DNA from: Anoxybacillus tengchongensis
GTDB taxonomy: Bacteria > Bacillota > Bacilli > Bacillales > Anoxybacillaceae
Assembly: GCF_014201585.1 (NCBI RefSeq)
Contig: NZ_JACHES010000003.1
Span: 186,001 to 250,000, forward strand
Length of the DNA: 64,000 bases
Reading direction: 5' to 3'
In this document: positions 49,061 through 59,375 of the stretch, one piece after another
Layout of the letters: every line of letters begins with the position of its first letter
Numbering within the stretch: the first letter of the stretch is position 1
Position numbers and translations under genes: made by a program
Notes under the pieces: model-generated
The model's input: the letters and a program-made list of their open reading frames with translations, nothing else
Told to the model about the DNA's origin: nothing
Database searches by the model: none

Positions 49061-49108
49061 AAAATTCATGGTTTGACTAAATCTTTCTTCCTTCTTTGCA
49101 TAAATAAA

Positions 49109-49130
49109 GGGGGCTTTCTTCTTTTCCCCC
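49109..49130 (-). terminator. deoR terminator
   Basis: GGGGG / CCCCC stem with a 12-base purine-rich loop, followed on the minus strand by TTTATTTATG. Short stem, so moderate confidence. Confidence 0.6.
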
Positions 49131-49143
49131 ATTTGTCGTTTCT

Positions 49144-50085
49144 TTATTCTTTTTCTAACAAACATTCGGCAGTAAATTGATCTGTAACTAATACGTTTGC
49201 ATATTTCCCTTTCAATGCGCCGTATATGCCAGCAACTTTATGAATACCTCCTGCGATCACAATCGAGTATTCCTTGTTTTTCAGTTCTTCTAGCTCAATA
49301 CCGAGCGTGCGCGCATTTAACTCTTCACTACATAGTTTTCCATTTTGATCAAAAAAGCGTGAACAAATGTCACCAGCTGCTTTTGAATAAATTGTTTGCA
49401 AATCTTGCTCTGTAAAATAACCGAGTTGGAACAATAACGATTCCGATTTAATCGGCCCAATCGTGAATACAGCAATATTCGCTTGGCGTCCTAGATCGAG
49501 AATTTTACGAATATGGCGATCCGCTTCCATCGCTTGTTTCACAACGACATGATCAACGATCGCTGGAAGCGGCAAATGATGCACCGTCGCGTTGAATGCG
49601 CTTCCAAACAAATGCAAAATATCAGAAGCAAACGTATTCGTTTCTGACAAGCTGACGCCACCTTTTAACTGTACAACTTTCACGTCTTTGACATGTTTAT
49701 GCTTTAGTTGCAATGCGACATGATATAACGTCGTTCCCCATGTGACGCCGATGACATCCCCGTCTTTTACAATCGAACGTAAATATTCCGCAGCTTCTTT
49801 CCCTAAATATTTTTTTATAATGCCATCTTGATGTTCAGGGATCGATACAACAATTGCTTTCTTGAGATTGAACTTTTGTTCAAGTTGTCTTGCTAACTGT
49901 TGAATATCTTCGGCAGGATCATTAATTTTAATTTCCACAATTCCTTCCTCTTTTGCTTGCTGTAGTAGGCGCGACACGGTCGGTCGCGACACACCGAGCT
50001 TTTTAGCAATGTCGTTTTGATTGTAGTCGAGCAAATAATACAACTTTGCCGCCTCAACAACTTTCTTCAATTTTTCTTGCTCCAT
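49144..50085 (-). CDS. deoR: Deoxyribonucleoside regulator DeoR (SorC family)
   Basis: Repressor of nucleoside catabolic genes released by deoxyribose-5-phosphate. The 313-residue protein has an N-terminal helix-turn-helix (about 20-45, YNQNDIAKKLGVSRPTVSRLLQ in the recognition region) and a SorC-type sugar-phosphate domain (VIGVTWGTTLYHVA, VQLKGGVS, VIAGGIHKV). ATG 50085 follows AAAAGGTGATG. It is transcribed towards the nupC operon it probably controls. Confidence 0.93.
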   Translation of the reverse strand: MEQEKLKKVVEAAKLYYLLDYNQNDIAKKLGVSRPTVSRLLQQAKEEGIVEIKINDPAEDIQQLARQLEQKFNLKKAIVVSIPEHQDGIIKKYLGKEAAEYLRSIVKDGDVIGVTWGTTLYHVALQLKHKHVKDVKVVQLKGGVSLSETNTFASDILHLFGSAFNATVHHLPLPAIVDHVVVKQAMEADRHIRKILDLGRQANIAVFTIGPIKSESLLFQLGYFTEQDLQTIYSKAAGDICSRFFDQNGKLCSEELNARTLGIELEELKNKEYSIVIAGGIHKVAGIYGALKGKYANVLVTDQFTAECLLEKE

Positions 50086-50113
50086 CGCTTCATCACCTTT
50101 TATTTATGAATGA

Positions 50114-50154
50114 AAAAGGAGCAACCTTCCATATTTGAAGGAATACTCCCTTTT
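50114..50154 (-). terminator. Fructokinase gene terminator
   Basis: Two-part stem (AAAAGGAG with CTCC(c)TTTT outside, CCTTC with GAAGG inside) ending in TTTTTC on the minus strand. Confidence 0.7.
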
Positions 50155-50213
50155 GTTTCATCATACGAAAAAAACTGAACATTTGACAAGAAAAAGTTTT
50201 AACATAATTTCTA

Positions 50214-51173
50214 TTATTTCAACCAACCTTCACGTAAAATACGTTCGACTTCACCACGTGTTGGCAGCGCTGTCATTGCTCCTTTTGTTGATGCAGCTAG
50301 CGCTCCCGAAACACTTGCAAAGCGGGTCATTTGTTCAACTTCCGCAAGCGATAGAGAATCCATTGTACCTTCTCTTTCATGCAAGCAATACAACATACCG
50401 GAAACAAAAGCGTCACCTGCTCCTGTCGTATCAACTGCCTCTATTTTGAGAGCTGGGGTAAATACCGATCCTTCTTTCGTAAACGCATAACTACCGTTTT
50501 CCCCTAGCGTGATGACAATGAGCGGAATGTTGTAGGAAGAAAGGGCATCTACACCTTTTTGTATATCTTTCTCCCCTGTAATAAACGTCAATTCCTCTTC
50601 AGAAATTTTAAGTACATCCGCTTCTGGTAACATTGATACAATCATTTGACGAGCTTGTTGTTCGCTTTCCCATAAACCGAGACGCAAATTCGGATCATAT
50701 GAAACAATCATCCCGTTTTCTTTAGCTAGCATGACAGCCCGCTTTGTTGCGCTTCGTGCTGGTTCACTAATAAGTGAAATGGAGCCAAAATGGAGAATGC
50801 GATGTGTATGAAATAGCGAGTCATCAATTTCTTCTTCGCGTAAAAAGCGATCTGCGCTTGGGTTAATGTAAAACTCAAAGCTTCGTTCCCCATTTCCCGC
50901 TAGCGTTACAAAAACGACACCTGTACGAACATCATCACTAAATTGAAGCCAAGTCGTATTTACACCGTATTCATCAAGCGTTTCTTTTAAAAAGACACCG
51001 AGTACATCTCGGCCCACTTTCCCTAGAAACGTCGATGGTGCACCAAGCCGTGCGACACCAACCGCAACATTCGCCGGCGCTCCTCCTGGGCTTTTTTGAT
51101 ATGCAAGATTTGTTGAATCAAGTGGAATAAAATCAATTAACGCTTCACCAAGACTAATAATTCCTTGCTTCAT
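50214..51173 (-). CDS. PfkB-family sugar kinase, probable fructokinase
   Basis: A 319-residue ribokinase-fold kinase. SPGGAPANVAVGVARLG (about 28-44) is the N-terminal sugar-binding signature and DTTGAGDAFVSG (about 253-264) the C-terminal ATP and catalytic-Asp motif. SPGGAPANVA is typical of fructokinases (ScrK). I start at ATG 51173 (MKQGIISLGEALIDF) with GGGAGGG upstream. No sucrose PTS gene is adjacent, so the sugar is not certain. Divergent from adeR. Confidence 0.85.
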   Translation of the reverse strand: MKQGIISLGEALIDFIPLDSTNLAYQKSPGGAPANVAVGVARLGAPSTFLGKVGRDVLGVFLKETLDEYGVNTTWLQFSDDVRTGVVFVTLAGNGERSFEFYINPSADRFLREEEIDDSLFHTHRILHFGSISLISEPARSATKRAVMLAKENGMIVSYDPNLRLGLWESEQQARQMIVSMLPEADVLKISEEELTFITGEKDIQKGVDALSSYNIPLIVITLGENGSYAFTKEGSVFTPALKIEAVDTTGAGDAFVSGMLYCLHEREGTMDSLSLAEVEQMTRFASVSGALAASTKGAMTALPTRGEVERILREGWLK

Positions 51174-51282
51174 CGTCATCCCTCCCATTCCATCGTAATA
51201 CGTTCCATCATACAAATGCAACGCACAACAATAAAACGTGCTACAATAATCGTAAAACAACATAAGAAACGGAGTGGATGCG

Positions 51283-52506
51283 ATGAACCCTTTTGCCACT
51301 CATTTTGAAAGCTTAGAGGAGTTTGCTGATCGTGTAAGTGAGCTGTTACAATGTCCGATTACGATTGAAGATGCAAACCATCGTTTAATTGCTTATAGTG
51401 GGCATGAACATTATACCGATCCAGCTCGTACAGCGACCATTATCCATCGACGCGTGCCAGAACGCGTCATTAATAGTTTATGGCGCGAAGGGGTGATCCC
51501 AAAGCTTTTACAAAGCGAAGAACCTGTTCGTGTCGCGGAAATTTCAGAAGTAGGGCTCGGCAATCGTATCGCCATTTCGATTTGGAGAAATAAAGAGGTG
51601 CTCGGATTTATTTGGGCAATTGAAATGAACGAGCCATGGACGGAGCAACAGCTTGATTTGTTAAAACAAGCAGCAAAATCTGCTAAAAATTTATTATTGC
51701 AATTACAAATTCGCAAAAATAAAAAAGAAGAGCGGATTCAAGAATTTTTTTGGAAACTATTGACTGGGCATTTTCCATCTCCTCACGAAGTAATTGAACA
51801 ATGTCATCAATTAAACGTACATGTGTATCCGTTTTTTTCTGTTGGTATTTTTCAATTTCAACAACATATTCAAACACAAGTAGAAAGACAAATTGATTAC
51901 TTATTAAAAACGACACAACAACTCGCCGTCCCACTTTATACGATCGATCACCAACGACTAATTGTGCTCGTTGCACCAAGTTCAAACATCTACGGGGAAG
52001 CGCATATTGAGCGTTTTTTCCGCTCGTTTATCACGCAAATGAAAGAGCGCTTTCGCGTGGATATTATGATGGGAGCGTTCGGAAATGTGTATGAATGTTA
52101 TACGAAAATTGCAAAGAGTTACGAGGAAGCGCAAACCGTATTAAAAATGAAACGTGCCTTTCCTCATCCGCTCGCGAATATTCAAGGTTATCAACATCTC
52201 GGCATGTATCAATTTTTTGATTTGCTTTTTGAAAAAAAGCGGCATGGTGATTTCCACAACGTAGCACTCGAAAATCTGAAACAATATGATGCACAGCACC
52301 ATACCAACTTAGTCGAAACGATTGAAACATATCTCGACTATGACAGCAACGTGAACGAAACAGCAAAAGCGCTGAACATTCATCCGAACACACTCGCTTA
52401 TCGTCTCAAACGAATAAGTGAAATCGGGAATATCGATTTAAGCAACATGAGTGAAAAAGTAAAACTATATATCGATATGAAATTAGACAAATATCGGACA
52501 ACATAG
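51283..52506 (+). CDS. adeR: PucR-family activator, probable AdeR
   Basis: A 407-residue PucR/CdaR-type regulator: N-terminal GAF-like sensor region (about 1-135), a GGDEF-like middle domain without catalytic residues, and a C-terminal helix-turn-helix (YLDYDSNVNETAKALNIHPNT then LAYRLKRI, about 345-380). B. subtilis AdeR is a PucR protein adjacent to ald that activates it in response to alanine. ATG 51283 follows ACGGAGTGG. It lies 120 bases before ald, same strand. Ligand binding is inferred from the homologue. Confidence 0.85.
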   Translation: MNPFATHFESLEEFADRVSELLQCPITIEDANHRLIAYSGHEHYTDPARTATIIHRRVPERVINSLWREGVIPKLLQSEEPVRVAEISEVGLGNRIAISIWRNKEVLGFIWAIEMNEPWTEQQLDLLKQAAKSAKNLLLQLQIRKNKKEERIQEFFWKLLTGHFPSPHEVIEQCHQLNVHVYPFFSVGIFQFQQHIQTQVERQIDYLLKTTQQLAVPLYTIDHQRLIVLVAPSSNIYGEAHIERFFRSFITQMKERFRVDIMMGAFGNVYECYTKIAKSYEEAQTVLKMKRAFPHPLANIQGYQHLGMYQFFDLLFEKKRHGDFHNVALENLKQYDAQHHTNLVETIETYLDYDSNVNETAKALNIHPNTLAYRLKRISEIGNIDLSNMSEKVKLYIDMKLDKYRTT

Positions 52507-52530
52507 CTTTTGTGGAAATCCACAAAAGCT
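52505..52530 (+). terminator. adeR terminator
   Basis: Perfect 12-bp stem AGCTTTTGTGGA / TCCACAAAAGCT closing on two bases (effective 4-base loop), then CGTTTTTTC. Confidence 0.88.
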
Positions 52531-52626
52531 CGTTTTTTCTTTCTCTTTTCTAAACAAACAACAAATGATAAAAAACATTTATACTGTAGATAATACAAAA
52601 AGACAACACGAAAGGGGAAACATCAC

Positions 52627-53757
52627 ATGATTATTGGTGTTCCAAAGGAAATTAAAAATAACGAAAATCGCGTAGCTATTACACCTGCTGGCGTCATGTC
52701 ATTTGTCAGCCATGGACATACTGTATTCATTGAGAAAGATGCAGGGGTTGGAAGCGGTTTTACAAATGAAGCTTACGTTAGTGCAGGAGCGCAAATTGTT
52801 GAGCGGGCCGCAGATGTTTGGGCGCAAGCAGATATGGTCATGAAAGTAAAAGAGCCACTACCAAGCGAATACGAATACTTCCGTCCAGGATTAGTACTAT
52901 TCACATACTTACATCTTGCTGCTGAACCAGAGTTAGCACGTGCACTCAAAGAAAAAGGCGTGATCGCCATCGCTTATGAAACGGTACAAGTTGGACGTAC
53001 GTTACCACTTTTAACACCGATGAGCGAAGTGGCAGGGCGGATGGCAGCACAAATTGGTGCGCAATTCCTCGAAAAAACAAAAGGCGGAAAAGGTATTCTT
53101 CTTTCCGGCGTTCCAGGCGTTAGCCGTGGAAAAGTAACAATTATTGGTGGTGGTGTTGTCGGAACAAACGCTGCCAAATTAGCGATTGGGTTAGGCGCAA
53201 ACGTCACAATTATCGACTTAAGCGCAGAACGTTTACGTGAGCTTGATGATATTTTCGGCAGCCAAATTAATACATTGATGTCTAATCCAATGAACATCGC
53301 GCAAGCCGTTGCGGAGTCTGACCTTGTTATCGGTGCCGTATTAATTCCAGGGGCGAAAGCACCAAAACTTGTGACAGAAGAAATGGTAAAAGCGATGCAG
53401 CCAGGTTCGGTCATCGTTGACGTAGCAATCGACCAGGGCGGTATTGTGGAAACGAGCGACCATGTGACGACACACGACAACCCAACATACGTGAAACACG
53501 GCGTCGTTCATTACGCGGTCGCAAACATGCCAGGGGCGGTTCCGCGCACATCGACACTTGCGCTCACAAACGTTACGATGCCATACGCATTGCAAATCGC
53601 AAACAAAGGTGTGCATAAAGCTGTTGCAGACAACCCTGCTTTACGCCTTGGTGTAAACGTAGCAAACGGGGAAATCACATACGAAGCTGTCGCACGCGAC
53701 CTCGGTTACGATTACGTTCCAGTTGAAGTGGCGTTAGAAAAGCAATTGTTAGCATAA
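52627..53757 (+). CDS. ald: Alanine dehydrogenase
   Basis: NAD-dependent oxidative deamination of L-alanine to pyruvate and ammonium, used in alanine catabolism and sporulation. The 376-residue protein has [16 protein letters not shown] at the N-terminus, catalytic K75 (MKVKEPL) and H96 (YLHLAAE), and the Rossmann motif [13 protein letters not shown] (about 173-185). ATG 52627 follows GAAAGGGG. A TATACT -10 (52580-52585) has no good -35 box, as expected for a promoter needing an activator such as the adjacent AdeR. Confidence 0.97.
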   Translation: MIIGVPKEIKNNENRVAITPAGVMSFVSHGHTVFIEKDAGVGSGFTNEAYVSAGAQIVERAADVWAQADMVMKVKEPLPSEYEYFRPGLVLFTYLHLAAEPELARALKEKGVIAIAYETVQVGRTLPLLTPMSEVAGRMAAQIGAQFLEKTKGGKGILLSGVPGVSRGKVTIIGGGVVGTNAAKLAIGLGANVTIIDLSAERLRELDDIFGSQINTLMSNPMNIAQAVAESDLVIGAVLIPGAKAPKLVTEEMVKAMQPGSVIVDVAIDQGGIVETSDHVTTHDNPTYVKHGVVHYAVANMPGAVPRTSTLALTNVTMPYALQIANKGVHKAVADNPALRLGVNVANGEITYEAVARDLGYDYVPVEVALEKQLLA

Positions 53758-53804
53758 ATGTGATCAGAGCTAGACAGCTCTCTAAACTCGAATTTTTATA
53801 CAAC

Positions 53805-53835
53805 AAAAGGTGTCCTGGCAAACGGGACACCTTTT
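53805..53835. terminator. Bidirectional terminator between ald and the ABC transporter
   Basis: Perfect 11-bp stem AAAAGGTGTCC / GGACACCTTTT, 9-base loop, T runs on both strands. Confidence 0.9.
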
Positions 53836-53836
53836 T

Positions 53837-54559
53837 CTATAACACTTTCGATAAAAATGACTTTGTTCGCTCATGTTGTGGTGCATCAAAAATTTGTTGT
53901 GGTGTTCCTTCTTCTACGACCACTCCACCATCCATGAAGAGCACACGATCCCCAACTTCACGAGCAAATCCCATTTCATGCGTGACAACGACCATCGTCA
54001 TTCCTTCTTTAGCTAGTTGCTTCATTACTGCAAGCACTTCACCGACCATTTCTGGATCGAGCGCAGACGTCGGTTCATCAAATAACATCACTTTCGGTTC
54101 CATCGCAAGCGCACGGGCAATCGCTACACGTTGTGCTTGCCCGCCCGACAATGAATCAGGATATACGTGCGCTTTATCTTGTAAACCTACTTTCACAAGC
54201 AATTGCATTGCCTTTTCTGTCGCTTTTTCTTTCGACCATTTGCGCACTTTCATCGGGGCAAGCGTAATATTATCAAGTACCGTCATATGCGGAAATAAAT
54301 TAAATCGTTGAAATACCATCCCCACCTCCTCGCGCACTTTATTTAGGTCTGTTTTTGGATCTTTTAAATGAAATCCGTCAACGACGATATCCCCCTCATC
54401 AAAATCTTCAAGCAAGTTTAAACAACGTAAAAACGTCGACTTTCCTGATCCAGACGGACCGATGACAACGACCACTTCTTTTTCATGAATGTGTACGTTA
54501 ATCCCTTTTAACACTTGTAGTGATCCGTACGATTTTTTTAAATTGGTAACCCGAATCAT
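53837..54559 (-). CDS. glnQ: Polar amino acid ABC transporter ATPase (GlnQ-like)
   Basis: ATP-binding subunit of a PAAT-family importer. The 240 residues have Walker [10 protein letters not shown] (about 35-43), Q-loop [11 protein letters not shown], signature [15 protein letters not shown], Walker [15 protein letters not shown] and the H-switch [11 protein letters not shown] 54559 overlaps the permease stop codon by four bases. Operon glnH-glnP-glnQ type; glutamine is the closest family match, but cystine, arginine or another polar residue is possible. Confidence 0.92.
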   Translation of the reverse strand: MIRVTNLKKSYGSLQVLKGINVHIHEKEVVVVIGPSGSGKSTFLRCLNLLEDFDEGDIVVDGFHLKDPKTDLNKVREEVGMVFQRFNLFPHMTVLDNITLAPMKVRKWSKEKATEKAMQLLVKVGLQDKAHVYPDSLSGGQAQRVAIARALAMEPKVMLFDEPTSALDPEMVGEVLAVMKQLAKEGMTMVVVTHEMGFAREVGDRVLFMDGGVVVEEGTPQQIFDAPQHERTKSFLSKVL

Positions 54560-55212
54560 GCATCATACCTTCTTTCTAACCGATGTAGCAACTTGCTTAA
54601 TGAAAGAGTGAGTACTAAATAAATAAGCGCAACAGTTAAGTACGGTTCCCACACGCGATAATATTGCCCTTGCATGGCACGTCCCCAATACATAAGCTCA
54701 GGCGCTGCAATAATTGCTGCAAGCGATGAATCTTTAATAAGGACGATAAATTCGTTACCAAGCGGCGGAATCATGCGCTTGATCGCTTGTGGTAAAATGA
54801 TGTAACGCATCGCTTGTACATGCGTCATTCCAAGCGAACGGGCCGCCTCCATTTGACCACGATCAATAGACTGGATGCCAGCGCGGAAAATTTCAGCAAT
54901 GTACGCGGCCGCATTTAAAGATAACGAGATCGCCCCAGACACAAGCGGATTCGGTTGGGCGGTAAACATCGGCATGACGCCAAAATGAATAAGTAAAATT
55001 TGTACAAATAATGGCGTTCCACGGAAAAAATGAACGTACCAATCAAAAGGCAAACGGACGAGACGGTTTCGAACCATTTTTCCTAGCCCAATCGCCAAAC
55101 CAAGAATCGTCCCGAAAAAAATACCGACTAACGATAAACCGACTGTCCATAGTACGCCCTTGAAAAAAAACGGTGCATATTCCAAAATAATATTGAAACG
55201 AAAATCCATCAT
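54556..55212 (-). CDS. glnP: Polar amino acid ABC transporter permease (GlnP-like)
   Basis: Membrane subunit of the same importer, 218 residues with about five helices and the EAA loop [22 protein letters not shown] (key residues E-A-A and the G about 9 on). ATG 55212 follows AAAGGTGATTG; ATG 55209 is an alternative. The gene is separated from the binding-protein gene by a 64-base gap holding a perfect 19-bp inverted repeat. Confidence 0.92.
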   Translation of the reverse strand: MMDFRFNIILEYAPFFFKGVLWTVGLSLVGIFFGTILGLAIGLGKMVRNRLVRLPFDWYVHFFRGTPLFVQILLIHFGVMPMFTAQPNPLVSGAISLSLNAAAYIAEIFRAGIQSIDRGQMEAARSLGMTHVQAMRYIILPQAIKRMIPPLGNEFIVLIKDSSLAAIIAAPELMYWGRAMQGQYYRVWEPYLTVALIYLVLTLSLSKLLHRLERRYDA

Positions 55213-55229
55213 CAATCACCTTTCTTTTT

Positions 55230-55269
55230 GTAAAAATTGCGTAACTGCAAGCAGTTACGCAATTTTTAC
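55230..55269 (-). repeat. Perfect 19-bp inverted repeat between glnH and glnP
   Basis: Arms GTAAAAATTGCGTAACTGC (55230-55248) and its exact complement (55251-55269) around AA. In the minus-strand mRNA it forms a long hairpin ending in UUUUUAC directly after the binding-protein stop. It can act as a leaky terminator or as a 3'-end stabiliser that raises binding-protein output over permease. Confidence 0.85.
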
Positions 55270-55276
55270 TTCGACG

Positions 55277-56077
55277 TTATTGCTGTTGTTGTAATGATTC
55301 AATATTCGGTTCTGTCCCGAACCATTTTTTATAAATTTCTGCATATGTTCCATTTTCGATGACTTTTTTCAACGCTTCGTCTACTTTTTGCTTTAACTCG
55401 CTTCCTTTCGGGAACATAAAGCCGTAAAATTCAGATTCAAAATGTTCAGGATCCTCAAACGCTACAATTTTAGCATCTGGATTATTTTTTACATATTCAT
55501 TCGCAACCGCATTATCTGTCACAACCGCTTCGACACCGCCGTTTAATAAATCCATAATCGCAACGACTGTATTCTCAAACTTTTTAATATTTTTATTCTC
55601 TTTTCCTAAAATTTTCTCAACAGCTTCTTGTCCCGTTGTACCATTTTGAACACCGACAACTTTTCCTTGTAAATCTTTCGCGCTTTTGATCGAACTTCCT
55701 TCTTTCACAAGAATCATATGTGTCGATTCAAAATACGGAATCGAAAAATCATACGTTTGTTTTCGATCGTCGTTAATTGTAATACCTGAAACGGCCATAT
55801 CCGCTGTTTTTCCTTGAATAGCCGCAAATAACGGATCCCAACCGATGTTTTTTAATTCATATGCTAGTCCTGCTTCCTTCATGACTGCTTTTAATAAATC
55901 GACATCAAAGCCGACAATTTCACCTTTATCCATATACTCAAACGGAGCAAACGCCGCGTCTGTCACAACTGTAATTTTCTTTTCTGTTGTTGCTGTTTGT
56001 TCTGTCGAGCTACTACAGCCAAAAAGCGCAAAAATAAGCATAAAAACGAGCGTTGCGATCATCCCTTTTTTTATCAT
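55277..56077 (-). CDS. glnH: Polar amino acid-binding lipoprotein (GlnH-like)
   Basis: Extracellular solute-binding protein, 266 residues, type 2 periplasmic-binding fold (SBP_bac_3). Signal peptide residues 1-20 end in a lipobox LFGC with the lipidated cysteine C21, followed by a Ser/Thr linker. Family motifs: TDAAFAPFEYMDKGEIVGFDVDL (split by the ligand site) and DMAVSGITINDDRKQTYDFSIPY-like region, with R in DDRK as the amino-acid carboxylate ligand. The C-terminus is QQQ-rich. ATG 56077 follows AAGGGGGAATAAC. Confidence 0.92.
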   Translation of the reverse strand: MIKKGMIATLVFMLIFALFGCSSSTEQTATTEKKITVVTDAAFAPFEYMDKGEIVGFDVDLLKAVMKEAGLAYELKNIGWDPLFAAIQGKTADMAVSGITINDDRKQTYDFSIPYFESTHMILVKEGSSIKSAKDLQGKVVGVQNGTTGQEAVEKILGKENKNIKKFENTVVAIMDLLNGGVEAVVTDNAVANEYVKNNPDAKIVAFEDPEHFESEFYGFMFPKGSELKQKVDEALKKVIENGTYAEIYKKWFGTEPNIESLQQQQ

Positions 56078-56197
56078 TGTTATTCCCCCTTACTATTTGC
56101 TGTAAAATAATAAATATTTGTGTATAAACATGTTATGCTCTCTATGTTTCACATATTATCAGCTTTATTGTTTTTATGCAACAAATTTTATAAAAAT

Positions 56198-56250
56198 AAT
56201 TTTTGGAAAAATCTTTATTTTGGAAAATATTTTTGATCAATGTTTCACAA
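56198..56250. promoter_or_regulatory. A/T-rich control region upstream of pflB
   Basis: The 261-base gap between glnH and pflB has TTGATCA-ATGT-TTCACAA (56233-56250), half of a Rex-type site with a degenerate left arm, and AATTTTTGGAAAAAT (56198-56212), three mismatches from the CodY box. ATGTTTCACA occurs twice (56144 and 56240). A TATATA-like -10 lies near 56299. All assignments are tentative. Confidence 0.4.
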
Positions 56251-56338
56251 ATTCGTCAATCCTTCTTTCTCCTCGTCATGTAAAAAAGTAGTATTCTTTA
56301 TATAGGGGTTTTATTCTGACGATTGGGAGGAGATTGTC

Positions 56339-58597
56339 ATGACGCTACTTACCGTAAATGAAGCGTTGATGGACGCATGGAGAACGTTCAAAGGTGATAA
56401 ATGGAAAAAAGAAATTGACGTTCGTGATTTTATTTTAAATAACGTAACCGTTTACACAGGGGATGAATCATTTTTACAAGCTCCGACAGAAGCGACGAAA
56501 AAACTGTGGGAACAAGTGATGGAACTTTCAAAGTTAGAGCGCGAAAAAGGCGGCGTTCTCAACATGGATACTGAAATTGTATCGACCATTACATCGCACG
56601 GACCTGGCTATTTAAATAAAGAACTCGAAAAAGTCGTCGGTTTTCAAACAGATGAGCCGTTTAAACGAGCGCTTATGCCATTTGGCGGTATTCGCATGGC
56701 TGAACAAGCATGTGAAGCTTATGGATATCAAGTAAGCGATGAAGTAAAGAAAATTTTTACGCAATATCGTAAAACGCATAACCAAGGCGTATTTGACGTA
56801 TATACGGATGAAATGAAAGCCGCTCGCAAAGCAGGTATCATTACGGGACTTCCTGACGCCTATGGACGCGGTCGCATTATCGGTGACTATCGTCGCGTGG
56901 CTTTATATGGTGTCGATCGCCTCATTGAGGAGAAGAAAAAAGATTTACGCAACACAGGTGCACGCACAATGAGCGAAGACATCATTCGTCTCCGCGAAGA
57001 GTTAGCTGAACAAATTCGCGCCCTGCAAGAACTAAAAGAAATGGCAGCAAGCTACGGCTACAATATTTCCAAACCAGCTCGCAACGCACATGAAGCTTTT
57101 CAATGGTTGTATTTCGCCTATCTTGCTGCGATTAAAGAACAAAACGGTGCGGCAATGAGCTTAGGTCGCGTCTCCACGTTTTTAGATATTTATATTGAAC
57201 GCGACTTACAAGAAGGAACATTAACTGAACGCGAAGCGCAAGAGCTTGTTGACCATTTCGTCATGAAATTGCGCCTCGTAAAATTCGCAAGAACACCAGA
57301 ATATAATGAGTTATTTAGCGGTGACCCAACGTGGGTAACAGAGTCGATCGGCGGTGTCGCGATTGATGGCCGTCCACTTGTGACGAAAAACTCATTCCGT
57401 TTCTTGCATACGCTTGACAACTTAGGTCCAGCGCCAGAACCAAACTTAACGGTTCTTTGGTCGACAAAATTACCAGAAGCATTTAAAAAATATTGTGCAA
57501 AGATGTCGATTCAAACAAGCTCCATTCAATATGAAAATGACGATTTAATGCGGCCTGAGTTTGGTGACGACTACGGCATCGCATGCTGCGTATCCGCCAT
57601 GCGCATTGGTAAACAAATGCAGTTTTTCGGTGCGCGCGCCAACCTTGCGAAAGCATTATTGTACGCAATTAACGGCGGGGTTGACGAAAAGCTAAAAGTG
57701 CAAATCGGGCCAGAATTTGCGCCAATCACATCTGAATACTTAGATTATGAAGAAGTGATGCGCAAATTCGATAACGTCATGGAATGGCTAGCAGAGTTGT
57801 ATATTAATACATTAAACATCATCCACTACATGCACGATAAATATTGTTATGAGCGCATTGAGATGGCGCTTCATGATACAAACGTCATGCGCACGATGGC
57901 AACGGGAATTGCTGGTCTTTCTGTCGTCGCTGACTCACTTAGCGCAATGAAATATGCAAAAGTAAAAACCATTCGCGACGAAAATGGCTTAGCGGTCGAC
58001 TTTGAAATTGAAGGCGACTTCCCGAAATACGGAAACAACGATGACCGTGTCGATTCGATTGCCGTCGATATTGTTGAGCGCTTTATGACAAAATTACGCA
58101 AACATAAAACGTATCGCGATTCGAAGCATACAACATCGATTTTAACGATCACATCAAACGTCGTATATGGTAAAAAGACAGGAAATACGCCTGATGGTCG
58201 TCGCGCTGGCGAACCGTTCGCACCTGGCGCTAACCCGTTGCACGGTCGCGACACAAAAGGAGCGCTTGCGTCATTAAGCTCTGTCGCCAAATTACCGTAT
58301 GAATATGCATTAGACGGCATTTCAAATACGTTCTCAATCGTGCCAAAAGCGCTCGGTAAAGATGACGCGACACGTATTCAAAACCTTGTCGCCATTTTAG
58401 ATGGTTATGCACAAAAACGCGGTCATCATTTAAACGTCAACGTCTTTAACCGCGAAACATTACTTGACGCGATGGAACATCCTGAAAAATATCCGCAACT
58501 GACCATTCGCGTATCAGGTTATGCAGTCAACTTTATTAAATTAACACGTGAACAACAAATTGACGTCATTAACCGGACGTTCCATGAAACTATGTAA
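56339..58597 (+). CDS. pflB: Pyruvate formate-lyase
   Basis: Glycyl-radical enzyme that splits pyruvate with CoA into acetyl-CoA and formate during anaerobic growth. The 752-residue protein has the adjacent catalytic cysteines C416-C417 ([10 protein letters not shown]) and the radical glycine G727 in [10 protein letters not shown] near the C-terminus. ATG 56339 follows TTGGGAGGAGATTGTC. pflA follows 49 bases later. Its acetyl-CoA can go to ethanol via adhE or acetate via pta, both in this window. Confidence 0.97.
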   Translation: MTLLTVNEALMDAWRTFKGDKWKKEIDVRDFILNNVTVYTGDESFLQAPTEATKKLWEQVMELSKLEREKGGVLNMDTEIVSTITSHGPGYLNKELEKVVGFQTDEPFKRALMPFGGIRMAEQACEAYGYQVSDEVKKIFTQYRKTHNQGVFDVYTDEMKAARKAGIITGLPDAYGRGRIIGDYRRVALYGVDRLIEEKKKDLRNTGARTMSEDIIRLREELAEQIRALQELKEMAASYGYNISKPARNAHEAFQWLYFAYLAAIKEQNGAAMSLGRVSTFLDIYIERDLQEGTLTEREAQELVDHFVMKLRLVKFARTPEYNELFSGDPTWVTESIGGVAIDGRPLVTKNSFRFLHTLDNLGPAPEPNLTVLWSTKLPEAFKKYCAKMSIQTSSIQYENDDLMRPEFGDDYGIACCVSAMRIGKQMQFFGARANLAKALLYAINGGVDEKLKVQIGPEFAPITSEYLDYEEVMRKFDNVMEWLAELYINTLNIIHYMHDKYCYERIEMALHDTNVMRTMATGIAGLSVVADSLSAMKYAKVKTIRDENGLAVDFEIEGDFPKYGNNDDRVDSIAVDIVERFMTKLRKHKTYRDSKHTTSILTITSNVVYGKKTGNTPDGRRAGEPFAPGANPLHGRDTKGALASLSSVAKLPYEYALDGISNTFSIVPKALGKDDATRIQNLVAILDGYAQKRGHHLNVNVFNRETLLDAMEHPEKYPQLTIRVSGYAVNFIKLTREQQIDVINRTFHETM

Positions 58598-58600
58598 TGG

Positions 58601-58625
58601 AAGCTCCCACACATCGTGGGAGCTT
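58601..58625 (+). terminator. Hairpin between pflB and pflA
   Basis: Perfect 10-bp stem AAGCTCCCAC / GTGGGAGCTT with a 5-base loop but only TTTC after it. It looks like a partial terminator or mRNA-processing site that would lower pflA relative to pflB. Confidence 0.7.
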
Positions 58626-58646
58626 TCTACCTAGGAGGAAAACATC

Positions 58647-59375
58647 GTGAACGGATTTATTCATTCGATTGAATCATGCGGAACAGTTGATGGTCCCGGC
58701 ATTCGTTATGTCATTTTCACCCAAGGCTGTTTATTGCGTTGTCAATATTGTCACAACGCAGATACGTGGGAAATTGGCAAAGGAAAGCAAATGTCCGTCG
58801 ATGAAATCATCGCTGATGCCCAAACATATTTGCCGTTTATGCAAGCATCTGGCGGCGGGATTACAGTAAGTGGCGGAGAGCCACTTTTACAAATCGATTT
58901 TTTAATTGAACTTTTTCGTCGCTGTAAGCAACTTGGCATTCATACAACGATTGATTCATCGGGGGGATGTTATACAACGGAGGCGTCATTCCAACAAAAG
59001 CTCGATAAATTGCTAGCATATACGGATTTAATTTTGCTAGATGTAAAACATATCGATGAAAAAAAACATCGGAAACTGACTGGCAAAACAAATGAACATA
59101 TTTTAGCTTTTGCTCGTCTTTTATCCGAACGAAACGTGCCCGTCTGGATTCGCCATGTGCTCGTTCCAACCGTCACAGACGATGAAAACGATTTGCAACG
59201 CTTAGCTGCTTTCATTCGTACGTTACGCAACGTCGAAAAAATTGAGGTGCTTCCTTATCATCAACTCGGCGTGTACAAATGGAAAGCACTTGGACTAACA
59301 TATCCGCTTGAAGGCATCCCGACACCATCAGAAGAAAGTGTTGAAAAAGCAAAACAAATATTAGGCGCAAAATAA
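58647..59375 (+). CDS. pflA: Pyruvate formate-lyase activating enzyme
   Basis: Radical SAM enzyme that creates the glycyl radical on PflB. The 242 residues include the 4Fe-4S cluster motif GCLLRCQYCHN (CxxxCxxC, about residues 27-37), the SAM-binding GGGITVSGGEPLLQ and a TIM-barrel fold. GTG 58647 is the start, with AGGAGGAAAAC upstream. Coupled by position to pflB. Confidence 0.96.
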   Translation: MNGFIHSIESCGTVDGPGIRYVIFTQGCLLRCQYCHNADTWEIGKGKQMSVDEIIADAQTYLPFMQASGGGITVSGGEPLLQIDFLIELFRRCKQLGIHTTIDSSGGCYTTEASFQQKLDKLLAYTDLILLDVKHIDEKKHRKLTGKTNEHILAFARLLSERNVPVWIRHVLVPTVTDDENDLQRLAAFIRTLRNVEKIEVLPYHQLGVYKWKALGLTYPLEGIPTPSEESVEKAKQILGAK

